Of a stretch of 64,000 nucleotides of DNA, positions 36,760 to 46,971 are shown piece by piece. This DNA is from Antitrichia curtipendula (Eukaryota; Streptophyta; Bryopsida; Hypnales; Leucodontaceae), in contig OX579636.1 of the NCBI GenBank assembly GCA_951230915.1, positions 32,981,567 through 33,045,566 of the forward strand, in the 5' to 3' direction. The position numbers were made by a program, and so were the translations under genes. Every line of letters begins with the position of its first letter. Within the stretch, counting starts at the first letter, position 1. The notes beneath the pieces were generated by a model. The model worked only from the letters and a program-made list of their open reading frames with translations. It ran no database searches and was not told the origin of the DNA.

Positions 36760-37317
36760 ATGGGACTTGGACAGAAAATAACCCAAGATCTTATAAACGA
36801 AGTATTAGCTGACATATTTCCTAAAAAAGAAAATTTAGACAAACCAGACATAATCCGTTATAATCGATCAAAATTACAAGAACTAAGACCAATACCTAGA
36901 CCACACCCAAATTTTATCAGATCACCTATTTCAAACACCAAAACTTTAAACTCAAAAGAAAGTAGAGCCTATATTTTCGGAAAAATAAAAGGACATAGAG
37001 AAGGAATTCGTTGCCATTTCTGTGGAGAAATTGGCCATATTAAGAAAACTTGTTTCAAGAAACAAGCTTTTAAGAACACAGAAGCAATTCGTTTACAACA
37101 TAAGTTTGTAACTCCAAAACCGCCAGTTATAATTCCACCTCAACCCACTTTATACTTTGACCAAGAATATTTAGAAACAGTTAGGGGATTAACCCGATTA
37201 CGAAATCCTAGAATCACTTTAGAAGAGTTAATCAAAATACGAACCATTGTCAACACCTTAATTTATTTTCACCCAACACAGAAAAATATACGTGAATATA
37301 GTTCAAACATATACTAA
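36760..37317 (+). CDS. Upstream ORF 1: CCHC zinc-knuckle protein (185 aa)
   Basis: The first ATG in the frame is at 36760; the open frame itself extends upstream. The product carries a single canonical CCHC knuckle, C-x2-C-x4-H-x4-C, with Cys85, Cys88, His93 and Cys98 (CHFCGEIGHIKKTC). This motif binds single-stranded nucleic acid in retroviral nucleocapsids. The rest is basic, with a proline-rich stretch near residues 120-130 (TPKPPVIIPPQP), and has no capsid-like domain. It precedes the main gag by about 0.6 kb and sits in the leader after the PBS. Some Tat-lineage elements (Ogre) also carry a frame before gag. How it is translated is unclear: it may be the first cistron, with gag reached by splicing or internal initiation. 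Confidence 0.75.
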   Translation: MGLGQKITQDLINEVLADIFPKKENLDKPDIIRYNRSKLQELRPIPRPHPNFIRSPISNTKTLNSKESRAYIFGKIKGHREGIRCHFCGEIGHIKKTCFKKQAFKNTEAIRLQHKFVTPKPPVIIPPQPTLYFDQEYLETVRGLTRLRNPRITLEELIKIRTIVNTLIYFHPTQKNIREYSSNIY

Positions 37318-37348
37318 ATAAAACATTAACCTATACAAATGGTTCAAA

Positions 37349-37843
37349 ATGGAATATTTGTTTCCATGGGAAGTTCCAGAAATTCTAGACGATTATTTTT
37401 CTGGACCTTGCCTATTTATGGCATTATATAGACTTTATAAAAACGCCTACTTTGGACAAGGATTTTTGTTAAGTAAGAAGTATCTCATAAACATAGAATT
37501 TAAAATTTTAATTGATCAATTACCATTAGATATTAAAAGGGTAATTTTTAGCAAAATTTGGGATAACGGTAATCCACTTAAAGGATTTTTAGTGAAAAAC
37601 GGAAATTTGTATTTACCTTTCTATTTACAGTACTTATTTGCCCAATACGGGAAACTAAAGTATTTAGTAAAACCTAAAGTCCCAAGAATATATGCTGGTT
37701 GGACAGGATATAAAATTGAACATAAAACTTATATATTTACCTATGGTCCAATTAATCCAGCACATACTCCTTTAATCCCAGAATTTATGTGTTCTGAGAA
37801 ACGAAACCCATTAAGCTCTTCTTTTTCCTTAATTTGCCCGTAA
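37349..37843 (+). CDS. Upstream ORF 2: unknown 164-aa protein
   Basis: An ATG at 37349 opens a clean frame of 164 codons lying 31 bp after ORF 1 and 59 bp before gag, in a different frame from both. The product is rich in aromatic and aliphatic residues (LPFYLQYLFAQYGKLKYLV), lacks an obvious signal peptide or clear membrane helix, and shows no motif I recognise. It may be a folded small protein. An alternative is that it was once joined to ORF 1 by an intron or frameshift. Confidence 0.6.
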   Translation: MEYLFPWEVPEILDDYFSGPCLFMALYRLYKNAYFGQGFLLSKKYLINIEFKILIDQLPLDIKRVIFSKIWDNGNPLKGFLVKNGNLYLPFYLQYLFAQYGKLKYLVKPKVPRIYAGWTGYKIEHKTYIFTYGPINPAHTPLIPEFMCSEKRNPLSSSFSLICP

Positions 37844-37902
37844 AAGAAACAAATTGTCAGTTTTAAAAGACCAAAAACAAAAAGGAATGGAAAACTCTTT
37901 GA

Positions 37903-40428
37903 ATGTCTGGCCAAATCAACCATAATGAATTGAAAAGAGCCCTTCAAAGAATCCAAAGAGAAGAACGAGCTCAGGGTAGAGAACGTAGGAGAATAGTAGC
38001 AACTTATGTAAACCCCGTATTTTCACCATTATCACAACATCCACCTAGTCCTGAGAATACTATACATTCTCCTTTGGGACAATTCCAAAGGTTAGTTGCA
38101 AACACAAGCCTAGAAAACAGTATTTCAAGTTTACCAGAATCTGAAATAATAACTCTGTCGAACCGAAGAATAACTCAAACCGAACCACAAACATTAGAAC
38201 AAAATTATGTGGATGCTGTCACATGTTTTGAACAAGGTGAAGCATCTACACATACTCCGGTGACTACTAGTCCAGCGGAATTTCTGTACTCCCATCCTAA
38301 AATTTTAGAATTCAAAACACCTACTCCTACAAAACCAGTTGATGATTACCTAATTGAAAATTGGGATCAACAAAGCTTAAGTGTTAGACAACGATTAGAA
38401 CAATTTTTACAAACTATACGAGAAAGTGTTGAAGGATCTTCTTCTAATTCAACACATAATACCATATCTCCAAATCGTATAGATTCTACTAATCAACTAG
38501 TAGATACTCAAATTCTTACAAACTCAAATTCTCCTCGAATAAGTGAAGATTCCAACACTTCATTAGATAGTACTACTACACAAGATAGTATCATAAGTAT
38601 ACTTGTCAACAAATTGGAAAACGAAATCCTTAGTGAAATATTAACCAACGTTTTGGAACCAGACCAATCTTTGAATTCACAAAACTCAGGAATTCAACAA
38701 ACAACTTTAACCACCATGGCGCAACCTAGACCGTGGAATTTGGTAGATTTACCTCAATATTTTGGTCAAGTGGGCTCAGACCCTGACCATCATTTAAATC
38801 GATTCAATATCGTATGTAATGCCAATATGATACCTGAAGCTAGTTTTCTTAGAACTTTCCCTGCCACCTTATTAGGCAATGCCCAAGAATGGTACCAAAC
38901 TAATGGTCCATTCCCTACATGGGATGCATTAAGGGACGCCTTTTTAGCAAGGTTTAGACCCTTAGCCTTCACAGAAAGTTTGCAGGAACGTTTAAGAACT
39001 ATTAGAATGGCAATAGGGGAAAGTGTCAATAGCTATTACGGTAGAATGGAATACATTCTACAACGTTGGAGAGATCATGGGATTCCTGATGCTTATTTAA
39101 CCGGAATTTTTGTGGGTGGATTATATCCCCCTGAATTTAAGATTTCTATTAAAGAAAAGAATCCTAGAGATCTCGCCACAGCAGTGCAGTATGCCAAACA
39201 ATACGAGGAAGCTAGGATAGGAGAAGATCAAATGACTACCGTGGATCTTAGCAATTATCCTTTGAATTTAACATACCCGCAACCTGCAGGTCAACCATCA
39301 CTTTATCAACCACCAATTACAAACAATTCTCAATTACAGATAAAAACAGTACCACCTGTATCTGAGATGAAAGATTCAAAAACTGATTTGATAAATAAAC
39401 TGGTTGAAGAAATGGCTGACTTGCGAGTACAAATTACTAACGCCCCAGTTAAACGAGCAAAACCCACTAATACTAGAACTAATGTATGGTGTACAAATTG
39501 CCAAGGACATGGCCATTTACCTAGTGAATGCCCAACCTCTGTTTCCAATAAAACTCAAAACAATAGTATTCCTCGTTGCACATTTTGTGGAGGAAAGCAT
39601 TTCACCAACAAATGCTGGAATTTAGCGGCGATTAAACAAGATATGCGAGCTGTAAAGCAAGTCTTGCAAGTCGATGCTAATAAACCATGGGTTAATAAAA
39701 CAAATGTTAATAAAAGACCATTTCAAAGATCTGATAATGGGCCACCCTCTAGATTTAATGATAATCGTCTACGCTGGAATAATTATAATAATTACCCTTC
39801 AAATACACGTCAATATGATCCATCCGAGAGGAGAAAGGATTTAACATGTTTTCGATGCAAGGAATTAGGACATTATGCTAATGAATGTCCTAATCCCAGA
39901 AAAGAAGTTGGTTATACACCTTGGTGTGGTAGATGCCGTCAAAATGGGCACTTGCCAGAAGACTGTACTGCCCCACCAAGGACATTTCCACCATCTGAAA
40001 GGGATTACCCTCGAAACAAACAAGTTCAATTCCAGGGAGAGGATAACTCGAGACCCTCTAACCATATTTCACATATTTTGACTAGAGAACGAGGTTGTCC
40101 AAAAAATGTCTTTGTTGCCACAAGGGCAGCAAAGGCTAAACAGACAACATTTAATACTCAATCTCAAAGTGAAAGTACAGAAGGATCTTTAAAAACTATA
40201 GAACCAATCATAGAAAAAGAAAAAGCTCCAGGACAAGAATCGAATACTGATACAATTCACCCTAATAAAGAAATGACTTGGAAAGAGAGACAGGAAAAGT
40301 TAATTAAACAACCTAAATTAACCTCGGAATTGCCAAAAGAAAATAATGCAATACCTCTACCTAGTTTTTATCAAATTCCTGCAAAAAGACTCAACTTGAG
40401 ACCTAATAATCAAGGTTCACCAAAATGA
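37903..40428 (+). CDS. gag: Gag polyprotein (841 aa)
   Basis: The structural protein of the retrotransposon particle. Residues 1-275 are a long, Ser/Thr/Gln-rich disordered leader. Residues about 276-441 form the Ty3-type capsid (retrotrans_gag) domain, with LPQYFGQVGSDPDHHLNRF, AQEWYQ and FLARFRP as landmarks. Four zinc knuckles follow: Cys530-Cys543 and Cys649-Cys662 and Cys675-Cys688 (canonical CX2CX4HX4C), and Cys559-Cys571 with one residue fewer (CX2CX3HX4C). The tail is charged. At 841 aa it is longer than most Ty3 Gags, mainly because of the leader. The ATG at 37903 is the first in the frame. The TGA stop at 40426-40428 is in the same frame as pol, 15 nt before the first pol ATG. Confidence 0.95.
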   Translation: MSGQINHNELKRALQRIQREERAQGRERRRIVATYVNPVFSPLSQHPPSPENTIHSPLGQFQRLVANTSLENSISSLPESEIITLSNRRITQTEPQTLEQNYVDAVTCFEQGEASTHTPVTTSPAEFLYSHPKILEFKTPTPTKPVDDYLIENWDQQSLSVRQRLEQFLQTIRESVEGSSSNSTHNTISPNRIDSTNQLVDTQILTNSNSPRISEDSNTSLDSTTTQDSIISILVNKLENEILSEILTNVLEPDQSLNSQNSGIQQTTLTTMAQPRPWNLVDLPQYFGQVGSDPDHHLNRFNIVCNANMIPEASFLRTFPATLLGNAQEWYQTNGPFPTWDALRDAFLARFRPLAFTESLQERLRTIRMAIGESVNSYYGRMEYILQRWRDHGIPDAYLTGIFVGGLYPPEFKISIKEKNPRDLATAVQYAKQYEEARIGEDQMTTVDLSNYPLNLTYPQPAGQPSLYQPPITNNSQLQIKTVPPVSEMKDSKTDLINKLVEEMADLRVQITNAPVKRAKPTNTRTNVWCTNCQGHGHLPSECPTSVSNKTQNNSIPRCTFCGGKHFTNKCWNLAAIKQDMRAVKQVLQVDANKPWVNKTNVNKRPFQRSDNGPPSRFNDNRLRWNNYNNYPSNTRQYDPSERRKDLTCFRCKELGHYANECPNPRKEVGYTPWCGRCRQNGHLPEDCTAPPRTFPPSERDYPRNKQVQFQGEDNSRPSNHISHILTRERGCPKNVFVATRAAKAKQTTFNTQSQSESTEGSLKTIEPIIEKEKAPGQESNTDTIHPNKEMTWKERQEKLIKQPKLTSELPKENNAIPLPSFYQIPAKRLNLRPNNQGSPK

Positions 40429-40443
40429 CGTGGTCCACGTACC

Positions 40444-43400
40444 ATGAAATTAGCAGAAGGAATGGAGCCTTATAATGTTTTGGCTAACCTTGATCGGATT
40501 CAACCTTTAATTAGTATGAAACAATTATTAGCAATTTCACCTAAGTGTAGAAGTGATTTAAGTGCATCCTCGGTACGGAAAAGGCCCAAGACTTTTGAAA
40601 TTCATGAAATTTCTAGAGATCCTGGAGCACCTACCGTAGATGTGATAATAGATGGATCACTGATACAAAATGTTCAAGTAGATAGTGGATCTAGTGTTAA
40701 TCTCATGAATTTCGAAACTATGGAAGAGTTGGGATTAACCACTATGATCCCAACTCCTATTATCCTTAGAATGGCTGATCAGAGTAGAGTCAAACCATTG
40801 GGGATATTAAATCAAATAGATACCACCATTGGTGGTATGATTTACAAAATTGATTATATAGTTTTTAAACTTTCAGAATCAATTTCATCTTACCCCATTT
40901 TATTGGGAAGACCGTGGTTATACTTAGCAAAAGCTAGGGATGATTGGGGAAAAGGAACTCTAACAATTGGAAAAGGTGTAAATAAAATTGTTTTACCTTT
41001 ATATCCTACATCTTACCATGGTGAAACCCAAACATATGATAGTAATATCACTTCCGAAAATCCAAGTGAAAATGAGACTAGTGAAGACGAACAAACCCAA
41101 AATATTACTAAAGAATTACCTTACAAAAGTATTGGGTTAGGTGAATATTCTACTCCTTGGGCAAAGGATGACGATTCTGATGAGGCCATATTGGCCTGGG
41201 AAAATTCTCATGTTTTAAATATAAGTGTTGATAATCAGTCAAAGACGGAATCTGAATCATTCTCTGATAAACAAGAAAAAGAAGACCTTCTTGCTTATAG
41301 TGATCCAACGTTTTTCCGGAAGAAACTTTTTACAGCATCTTTACGAACTCCTTTACAAGAATTGAACTTAGGAACTAATGAAAAACCTCAAATTATCAAA
41401 GTCCATGATAAAATGACAAAAGTAGAATTTAAATATTGGTTTAACTTTTTCAAAAGACATAAAGGCGCATTTGCTTGGAGTTATGAAGATTTAAAAGGTG
41501 TTCCCCCGGAAATTTGCGAACATAAAATTATATTAGAACCAGATGCCAAACCCGTGAGACAAAGGCAGTATAGGATGAATCCCAAATATTCCTTAATGGT
41601 CAAAGAAGAAATTGACAAGCTTTTGGCTTGTGGATTTATCTTTGAAGTACCATATAGTGAATGGGTATCTCCAATTGTCATTGTGCCTAAAAATAATGGA
41701 AAACTTAGAATTTGTCAAGATTATCGTAAGTTAAACAGTGTCACAAAGAAAGACCATTTTCCGTTACCTTTTACCGATACACTTTTAGATGGAATTGCGG
41801 GACATGAATGCTATTCCTTTATGGATGGATTCTCTGGGTACAATCAAATCCAAATTGCCCAAATGTATCGATTATTAACAGCCTTTACAACCGATTGGGG
41901 AATATTTGCTCACACAGTAATGCCTTTTGGTTTATGTAACGCCCCCGCTACTTTTCAAAGGTTAATGACAATAGCCTTTCAAGAGTATCTAAGGAAATTC
42001 ATAGAAATATTTTTAGATGACTTTTGTGTATTTAGCACAAAAGCCAATCATGCGGGATGTTTAGAAAAGTGTTTTGAACAATGTGAAAAGTTTGGCATTT
42101 CAATTAATGCTGCCAAATCCCAATTTGCTGTACCTTATGGCAAAATAGTGGGACACATTGTTTCTAACCAAGGTATTGCTACCGACCCGGATAAGGTTGC
42201 AATTATAGTACAACTTCCACAACCTAACACCATAACGGAAGTTAGGGCCTTTTTAGGACATGTGGAATATTATAGACGGTACATTTATAAGTATGCTAAT
42301 ATAGCTATACCTTTAACTGAGTTAACTAAAAAGACCGATACTACCCACGTGTGGACAGAAGCTTGTACTAAAGCTTTTGAAACATTAAAACATAAATTAA
42401 CCACAGCTCCAGTTTTGATTCCACCGGATTGGAATAAAGACTTCGAAGTCTATGTTGACGCTTCCAATGTTGCAATTGGAAGTGTATTAAGTCAGAAGAA
42501 TGAAAAAGGTCATGATAGACCTATTTATTTTGCAAGCCGTCAGTTGGCCGCTGCAGAAAAGAATTACACTGTAACAGAACGAGAAGCGTTAGGAATGATA
42601 TTTTCAGTCCAAAAATTCAGACACTATCTATTGGGTTACAAATTTGTTTTACATGTAGATCATGATGCTTTGAAATACATGATAAACAAACCCCAACTTA
42701 GTGGCCGAATTGCTAGATGGGTTTTATTACTCCAGGAGTTTAATTTCACAATTCAAGTGAGACCGGGAAAGAGTCATGCAAATGCAGACCACTTATCCCG
42801 AATTAATCCTGAAGTTGGTCCAGAACCAATTGATGATAGTTTTCCAGATGCTAACTTATTCCAAGTCGATGTTATTCCAACAGAATATGCTGACATCATT
42901 CACTACCTTTCTACGGGACAATTTCCTTTAGAATATACAGAAAAGCAAAAGAAAATGTTAGTATACAAAACCAGCCCATATACCTTAATCGCGGGAACTC
43001 TCTATAAAAAGGGTAAAGATGAAATTCTAAGACGGTGTGTTAATCCTAGTGAAGTTTCTGACATCCTAGAAGGATGTCATAGTGATGTCTGTGGTGGACA
43101 TTTTGCGGGAATGGTAACAGCCCAGAAAGCTTTACAATCGGGTTATTGGTGGCCCACTATGTTTGCAGATGCTGCGGCATTTGCAAAGAAATGCGATCCA
43201 TGTCAAAGAATAGGAAAACCTACTCCAACTAGTTCTATGCCTTTAATACCTATTTTGGCACAAACTCCTTTTGAAAAATGGGGTATTGATTTCGTAGGTC
43301 CAATCAATCCACCAAGTAGAGATGGAAGAAAACGATACATTCTGGTTGCCACAGAATATGTAACCAAATGGGCTGAAGCCTTAGCCACCCGAAATGATGA

Positions 43401-44133
43401 TGCCAATACAGTGGCTAAGTTTTTATATGAAAACATCATTACTAGATTTGGATGTCCTAAAGAACTAGTTAGTGATAGAGGAACTCATTTTTTAAATGAT
43501 ACCATTGCCAAACTAACTGAAAAGTACTTTATTAAGCATAGAAAGACTAGTCCCTATCACCCTAGAGCAAATGGCCAAACTGAAAAGACTAACGGAATTC
43601 TCTGTAAAATAATCACTAAAACCGTTCAAGGTTCAAATATAGATTGGGATGCTAGAGTGTTTGACGCTTTGTGGGCATATAGAACGGCCTACAAAGTTAC
43701 CACCAAAAGCACTCCTTTTCAATTAGTTTATGGTCAAGAGGCAATTCTGCCTATTGAATTGGAAGTCCAATCCTTAAGAATTGCAATTGAACATAGACTA
43801 GGAGAGGAAGAATCTTTAATGGCAAGATACACAATACTAGAAAAATTGGATGAAACTAGGCGGGAAGCCTACCTTAACACCTTAGCAATGCAAAATCGTA
43901 GAAAAAGCTATTATGATAGTAAATTAAAACCTAAGAATTTAGAACCCAACGATTTAGTATTGTTGTATGATAGTCGATTTCAAAAATTTCCAGGGAAATT
44001 TAAAATGCGATGGTTTGGCCCTTACAAAATCCTTTACTCTTATCCTAATGGATCAATTGAGTTGCAAGATTTTGCGGGTACCGTACATCCAACCCGTTAC
44101 AATGGATATCGTCTGAAACCCTACATAACTTGA
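40444..44133 (+). CDS. pol: Pol polyprotein: protease, RT, RNase H, integrase (1,229 aa)
   Basis: Replication and integration enzymes. The aspartic protease active site is DSGSS at residues 80-84. RT shows KLRICQDYRKLN from 420, FGLCNAP near 495, and the catalytic FLDD at 523-526 (F in place of the usual Y). RNase H starts with VYVDAS, catalytic Asp672. Integrase has an H..H..C-x2-C zinc finger near 875-920, then Asp949, Asp1011 and Glu1047; the spacing of the last two is exactly 35 (DD35E). A GPY/F module lies at 1192-1194 (RWFGPYKI). There is no chromodomain. All catalytic residues are intact. Pol shares the frame of gag across one TGA, so a Gag-Pol fusion by readthrough is possible. Confidence 0.97.
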   Translation: MKLAEGMEPYNVLANLDRIQPLISMKQLLAISPKCRSDLSASSVRKRPKTFEIHEISRDPGAPTVDVIIDGSLIQNVQVDSGSSVNLMNFETMEELGLTTMIPTPIILRMADQSRVKPLGILNQIDTTIGGMIYKIDYIVFKLSESISSYPILLGRPWLYLAKARDDWGKGTLTIGKGVNKIVLPLYPTSYHGETQTYDSNITSENPSENETSEDEQTQNITKELPYKSIGLGEYSTPWAKDDDSDEAILAWENSHVLNISVDNQSKTESESFSDKQEKEDLLAYSDPTFFRKKLFTASLRTPLQELNLGTNEKPQIIKVHDKMTKVEFKYWFNFFKRHKGAFAWSYEDLKGVPPEICEHKIILEPDAKPVRQRQYRMNPKYSLMVKEEIDKLLACGFIFEVPYSEWVSPIVIVPKNNGKLRICQDYRKLNSVTKKDHFPLPFTDTLLDGIAGHECYSFMDGFSGYNQIQIAQMYRLLTAFTTDWGIFAHTVMPFGLCNAPATFQRLMTIAFQEYLRKFIEIFLDDFCVFSTKANHAGCLEKCFEQCEKFGISINAAKSQFAVPYGKIVGHIVSNQGIATDPDKVAIIVQLPQPNTITEVRAFLGHVEYYRRYIYKYANIAIPLTELTKKTDTTHVWTEACTKAFETLKHKLTTAPVLIPPDWNKDFEVYVDASNVAIGSVLSQKNEKGHDRPIYFASRQLAAAEKNYTVTEREALGMIFSVQKFRHYLLGYKFVLHVDHDALKYMINKPQLSGRIARWVLLLQEFNFTIQVRPGKSHANADHLSRINPEVGPEPIDDSFPDANLFQVDVIPTEYADIIHYLSTGQFPLEYTEKQKKMLVYKTSPYTLIAGTLYKKGKDEILRRCVNPSEVSDILEGCHSDVCGGHFAGMVTAQKALQSGYWWPTMFADAAAFAKKCDPCQRIGKPTPTSSMPLIPILAQTPFEKWGIDFVGPINPPSRDGRKRYILVATEYVTKWAEALATRNDDANTVAKFLYENIITRFGCPKELVSDRGTHFLNDTIAKLTEKYFIKHRKTSPYHPRANGQTEKTNGILCKIITKTVQGSNIDWDARVFDALWAYRTAYKVTTKSTPFQLVYGQEAILPIELEVQSLRIAIEHRLGEEESLMARYTILEKLDETRREAYLNTLAMQNRRKSYYDSKLKPKNLEPNDLVLLYDSRFQKFPGKFKMRWFGPYKILYSYPNGSIELQDFAGTVHPTRYNGYRLKPYIT

Positions 44134-44147
44134 GGGCAAGTTATGGC

Positions 44148-44159
44148 TAAGTAGGGGGC
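44148..44159 (+). promoter_or_regulatory. Internal PPT-like motif after pol
   Basis: TAAGTAGGGGGC lies 15 nt after the pol stop. The same 12 bases recur at 48649-48660, two bases before the 3' LTR. It could serve as a second plus-strand primer site or be a relic of an ancestral element end. Confidence 0.6.
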
Positions 44160-45897
44160 AGGATATATATATTTTTAAATTTTTTTAAAAAATTAAATTA
44201 AATTAATTAAAAAATAAATAAAATTTTAAATTAAAATTAAAATTAAAAACAAAATAAAACAAAAATACCTACAATTAAATAATAATAATAATAATAATAT
44301 AAATTGCATAATTGCAAAAAGGTCAAATGGAGAAAAAGTGTCTAAATAGTCATGGTCTTATACATAAAAGTTGTAAATATGATTGATTTATTCATACAAT
44401 ATTGTGCATACATTTTCAGGAATTGTTCAGTCATCTCTCAGTTTGCATACAACAGTGCAAAAGTGAGCATATTGAAGTGGAGACATTCATTGTTCTATTC
44501 ATCTAGAGCATTCAGGTGTAGTCTTCATTTCATATAGATTTCATATTGCCTATAAATCTTGAAAAGTCTAAGTCTAGATTGCATAAGTTGCAAAACTAAT
44601 TCCACTAACTTATACCAAAAGTTAAGAATATAAAAAGAAAAGGAAAATATAATGTTTTGTGAGAAATTAGTAATATATGAGAGAACATGATAATTCTGAG
44701 AGTTTGACAAATTGATCATTTAAAGAAAACCTTCTAAACTCCTCTTTGCCTATATTGGTCTATAACTCCTCATTGGTCTATAACTAAGAGTGAACTGCTA
44801 AAATAAAGTTGTGAAAAAGATAAAAGTAAAAGATTTTGAGAAGAGAAAAGAATTAAGATTATTGAGAGAAAATGAGCGTTTAAGCAAGGTGATTCTGAGA
44901 AAAGAACTTTTAAAATAAAAAAAAATAAAAAAAAATAAAAAAAAATAAAAAATAAAAGTTCTTGTTTAAAGTATCTATGAATAACCTCTCAAGTCTATAT
45001 ACTGTAAGTTAAAGTTAAAACCCAGACTAGGTCGATATTCTTGTCTTAAGTCTTGAATTATTTATGTCTTAAACAGTTTCTCCAGAAAAGTTTTCATCTC
45101 TGAGTTGATTGTTGAGGCGTGAAGCAAAATAAAGCCCAGTAATCAGGTAAGATTGCAGATGCAGATATTACTGGAAAAAAAAATATATTTATAGTATTGC
45201 CTATATAATGCCGAGAGATGGTAAGAAATTAGTCTAAGTCTAAAGAAACTGAAAAGGAAAGACATAAATTGAAAACATATTTGCTTTAAAATCTTTTTAC
45301 AAATAGTATAAGGAATGATTGCTGAGTGTATTGAGTGAAAAGTGAGAAATTGAATGATCTTCCTGTGAGAAGTGAGAATTGACTGAATGGGAGATAAAAG
45401 AATATCATTTTGAGAGAAAATGCGCGAAAAGAGAAAATGAGCATGATGGTAAGATTGAGTGTTTGCTAATTATTCAATTGTAAGGATTTGAAGCACTAAA
45501 GGAAGAAAGAAAAGAAAGACAGCAGAATTGGGAAGAAGATACAAATCTAAATAAGTAAAAACTATGTCTACCTAAAGTCAAGTCCAAAAGTTAGAATCAT
45601 GTGGTCCACTCAAATTCAAACCGTAGAGTCAATTTTCTATTAGGTCAATAAAGAAAAGAACAATTAGGCAGTTTCTTCCAGTTACTATCCTTTGTGTTAA
45701 AATCATAATCAAACCCTATAAGTCAATAAAAAGAACAAATGAGAAACCTTAACCCTTTGATGAAGAATACAATACCTAATTCTCAGTAGTATTAGAATAT
45801 ATCAGTCATAAAAAGTCTAGTCAAGTCAATCTCTGTGTCTATAAGAGTATTAAGTTTAATAGCATATTCCTATAAACTTTTCTTGGGACAGATCAGA
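44160..45897 (+). other. Long non-coding segment between pol and ORF 3
   Basis: About 1.7 kb of A-rich DNA with simple-sequence tracts: AAT repeats at 44279-44300 and AAAAAAAAT repeats at 44918-44952. No coding frame is supported. It could contain the signals that express the downstream frames, such as an acceptor site or an internal promoter, but none is identifiable by eye. Confidence 0.6.
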
Positions 45898-46971
45898 ATG
45901 ATGAGAAAGAAGAAACAGCTCACTATTGTACCAGTGCCACCAATCGAGTTTCCAGAACCGATGGCATCACAGTTATCTCTAGAGAGAAAGGCACTGCTGA
46001 AAAGAGCCGGGATCTGGGACTACTTAGGTCTAAAGTTACCTAAACCTAATTTAGACCTAATCCGGAAGTGGCTTGAGACCAGTGAGTTTGGCAAGAGGAC
46101 AGAGACATTCCTTCAAGGAAGGAAAGTGAGTCTTACTCCTGAGACTATAGTTGAGGTTCTACATATCCCACTGGGAGGAAGCAGACTCACTCTCACTACC
46201 AAGATCACCAGTGATGAAAAGACCAGTGTATTCGGAGAGAATGCAAATAAAGCAAAGACTGATATGGGATGGGATCTAAAGTTGATTGAGAATAAGGAGT
46301 TAGCAGTTTGGATTGTTTACCTCAATCAACGATTCTTCTATGCTACCCATTCAGACTTTGGTTCAGACGAGGTTATACATGTGGGTCTTTTCTCATGGAA
46401 TGGAGAGCGGTTTGATTGGAGTTATTTGATATATGACTACCTTTTACGGGAGGTAGCAGCCAAGAAGAACCGCAATCCTATGACCTTGGCCTCTGCAGTT
46501 ATACTTTCTATGATATGTCTCTATGTACCAGATGTAGCAGAATCTACAGTGACACCTCAGTCTACTTCTACTGCATCAGTACCTACTCTTTTGGTGGAAA
46601 GAAATGAAGAATCATCTTCACCAAAGCTACCTACAGATTCTCAGGTACAAAAGACTTCTAAAAAGCCTTCTTATGCTGAGATATTGAGACTTAATAAAGA
46701 GTATAAAGAAAACCAGCAGACTCTTATGTTAGAAATTGATTCCTATAAGACTCGAGAGAATGCCTGGAAAATCCAAGCTAAAGAATATGAGACACATAAA
46801 CTACAAACTCTAAAAAGATATAATGGACTTAAAAGTAGTCTTGAAGCTAAAACTAATGAATGTTTTACTATACAACAAAAGTATAATGAAGTACAAAAAG
46901 AAAATGTAACAATATGTGAAGTTATTACTACTTTGAGAGTCCGGAAAGAAAAAAATGCGGGAAGAGATTAA
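45898..46971 (+). CDS. Accessory ORF 3: globular N-terminus plus coiled coil (357 aa)
   Basis: The first ATG of the frame is at 45898, followed at once by a second. Residues about 1-215 form a globular domain with KRAGIWDYLGL, LQGRKVSLTPETIVEVL, GERFDWSYLIYDYLLREV and LASAVILSMICLY. The pattern is reminiscent of the plant-mobile or 'putative plant transposon protein' domains carried by other plant elements, but I cannot assign it firmly. A Ser/Thr/Pro-rich linker follows. Residues about 255-350 are a strong coiled coil. It is in no way like a Ty3 env: there is no signal peptide or transmembrane helix. The frame ends inside the start of ORF 4, overlapping it by 17 nt. Confidence 0.75.
   Translation: MMRKKKQLTIVPVPPIEFPEPMASQLSLERKALLKRAGIWDYLGLKLPKPNLDLIRKWLETSEFGKRTETFLQGRKVSLTPETIVEVLHIPLGGSRLTLTTKITSDEKTSVFGENANKAKTDMGWDLKLIENKELAVWIVYLNQRFFYATHSDFGSDEVIHVGLFSWNGERFDWSYLIYDYLLREVAAKKNRNPMTLASAVILSMICLYVPDVAESTVTPQSTSTASVPTLLVERNEESSSPKLPTDSQVQKTSKKPSYAEILRLNKEYKENQQTLMLEIDSYKTRENAWKIQAKEYETHKLQTLKRYNGLKSSLEAKTNECFTIQQKYNEVQKENVTICEVITTLRVRKEKNAGRD

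Noticed and set aside
46949..46956. Slippery heptamer for -1 frameshifting between ORF 3 and ORF 4
   Set aside because: A_AAA_AAT fits a -1 slip site, but ORF 4 lies in the +1 frame relative to ORF 3, so a -1 shift would not enter it.
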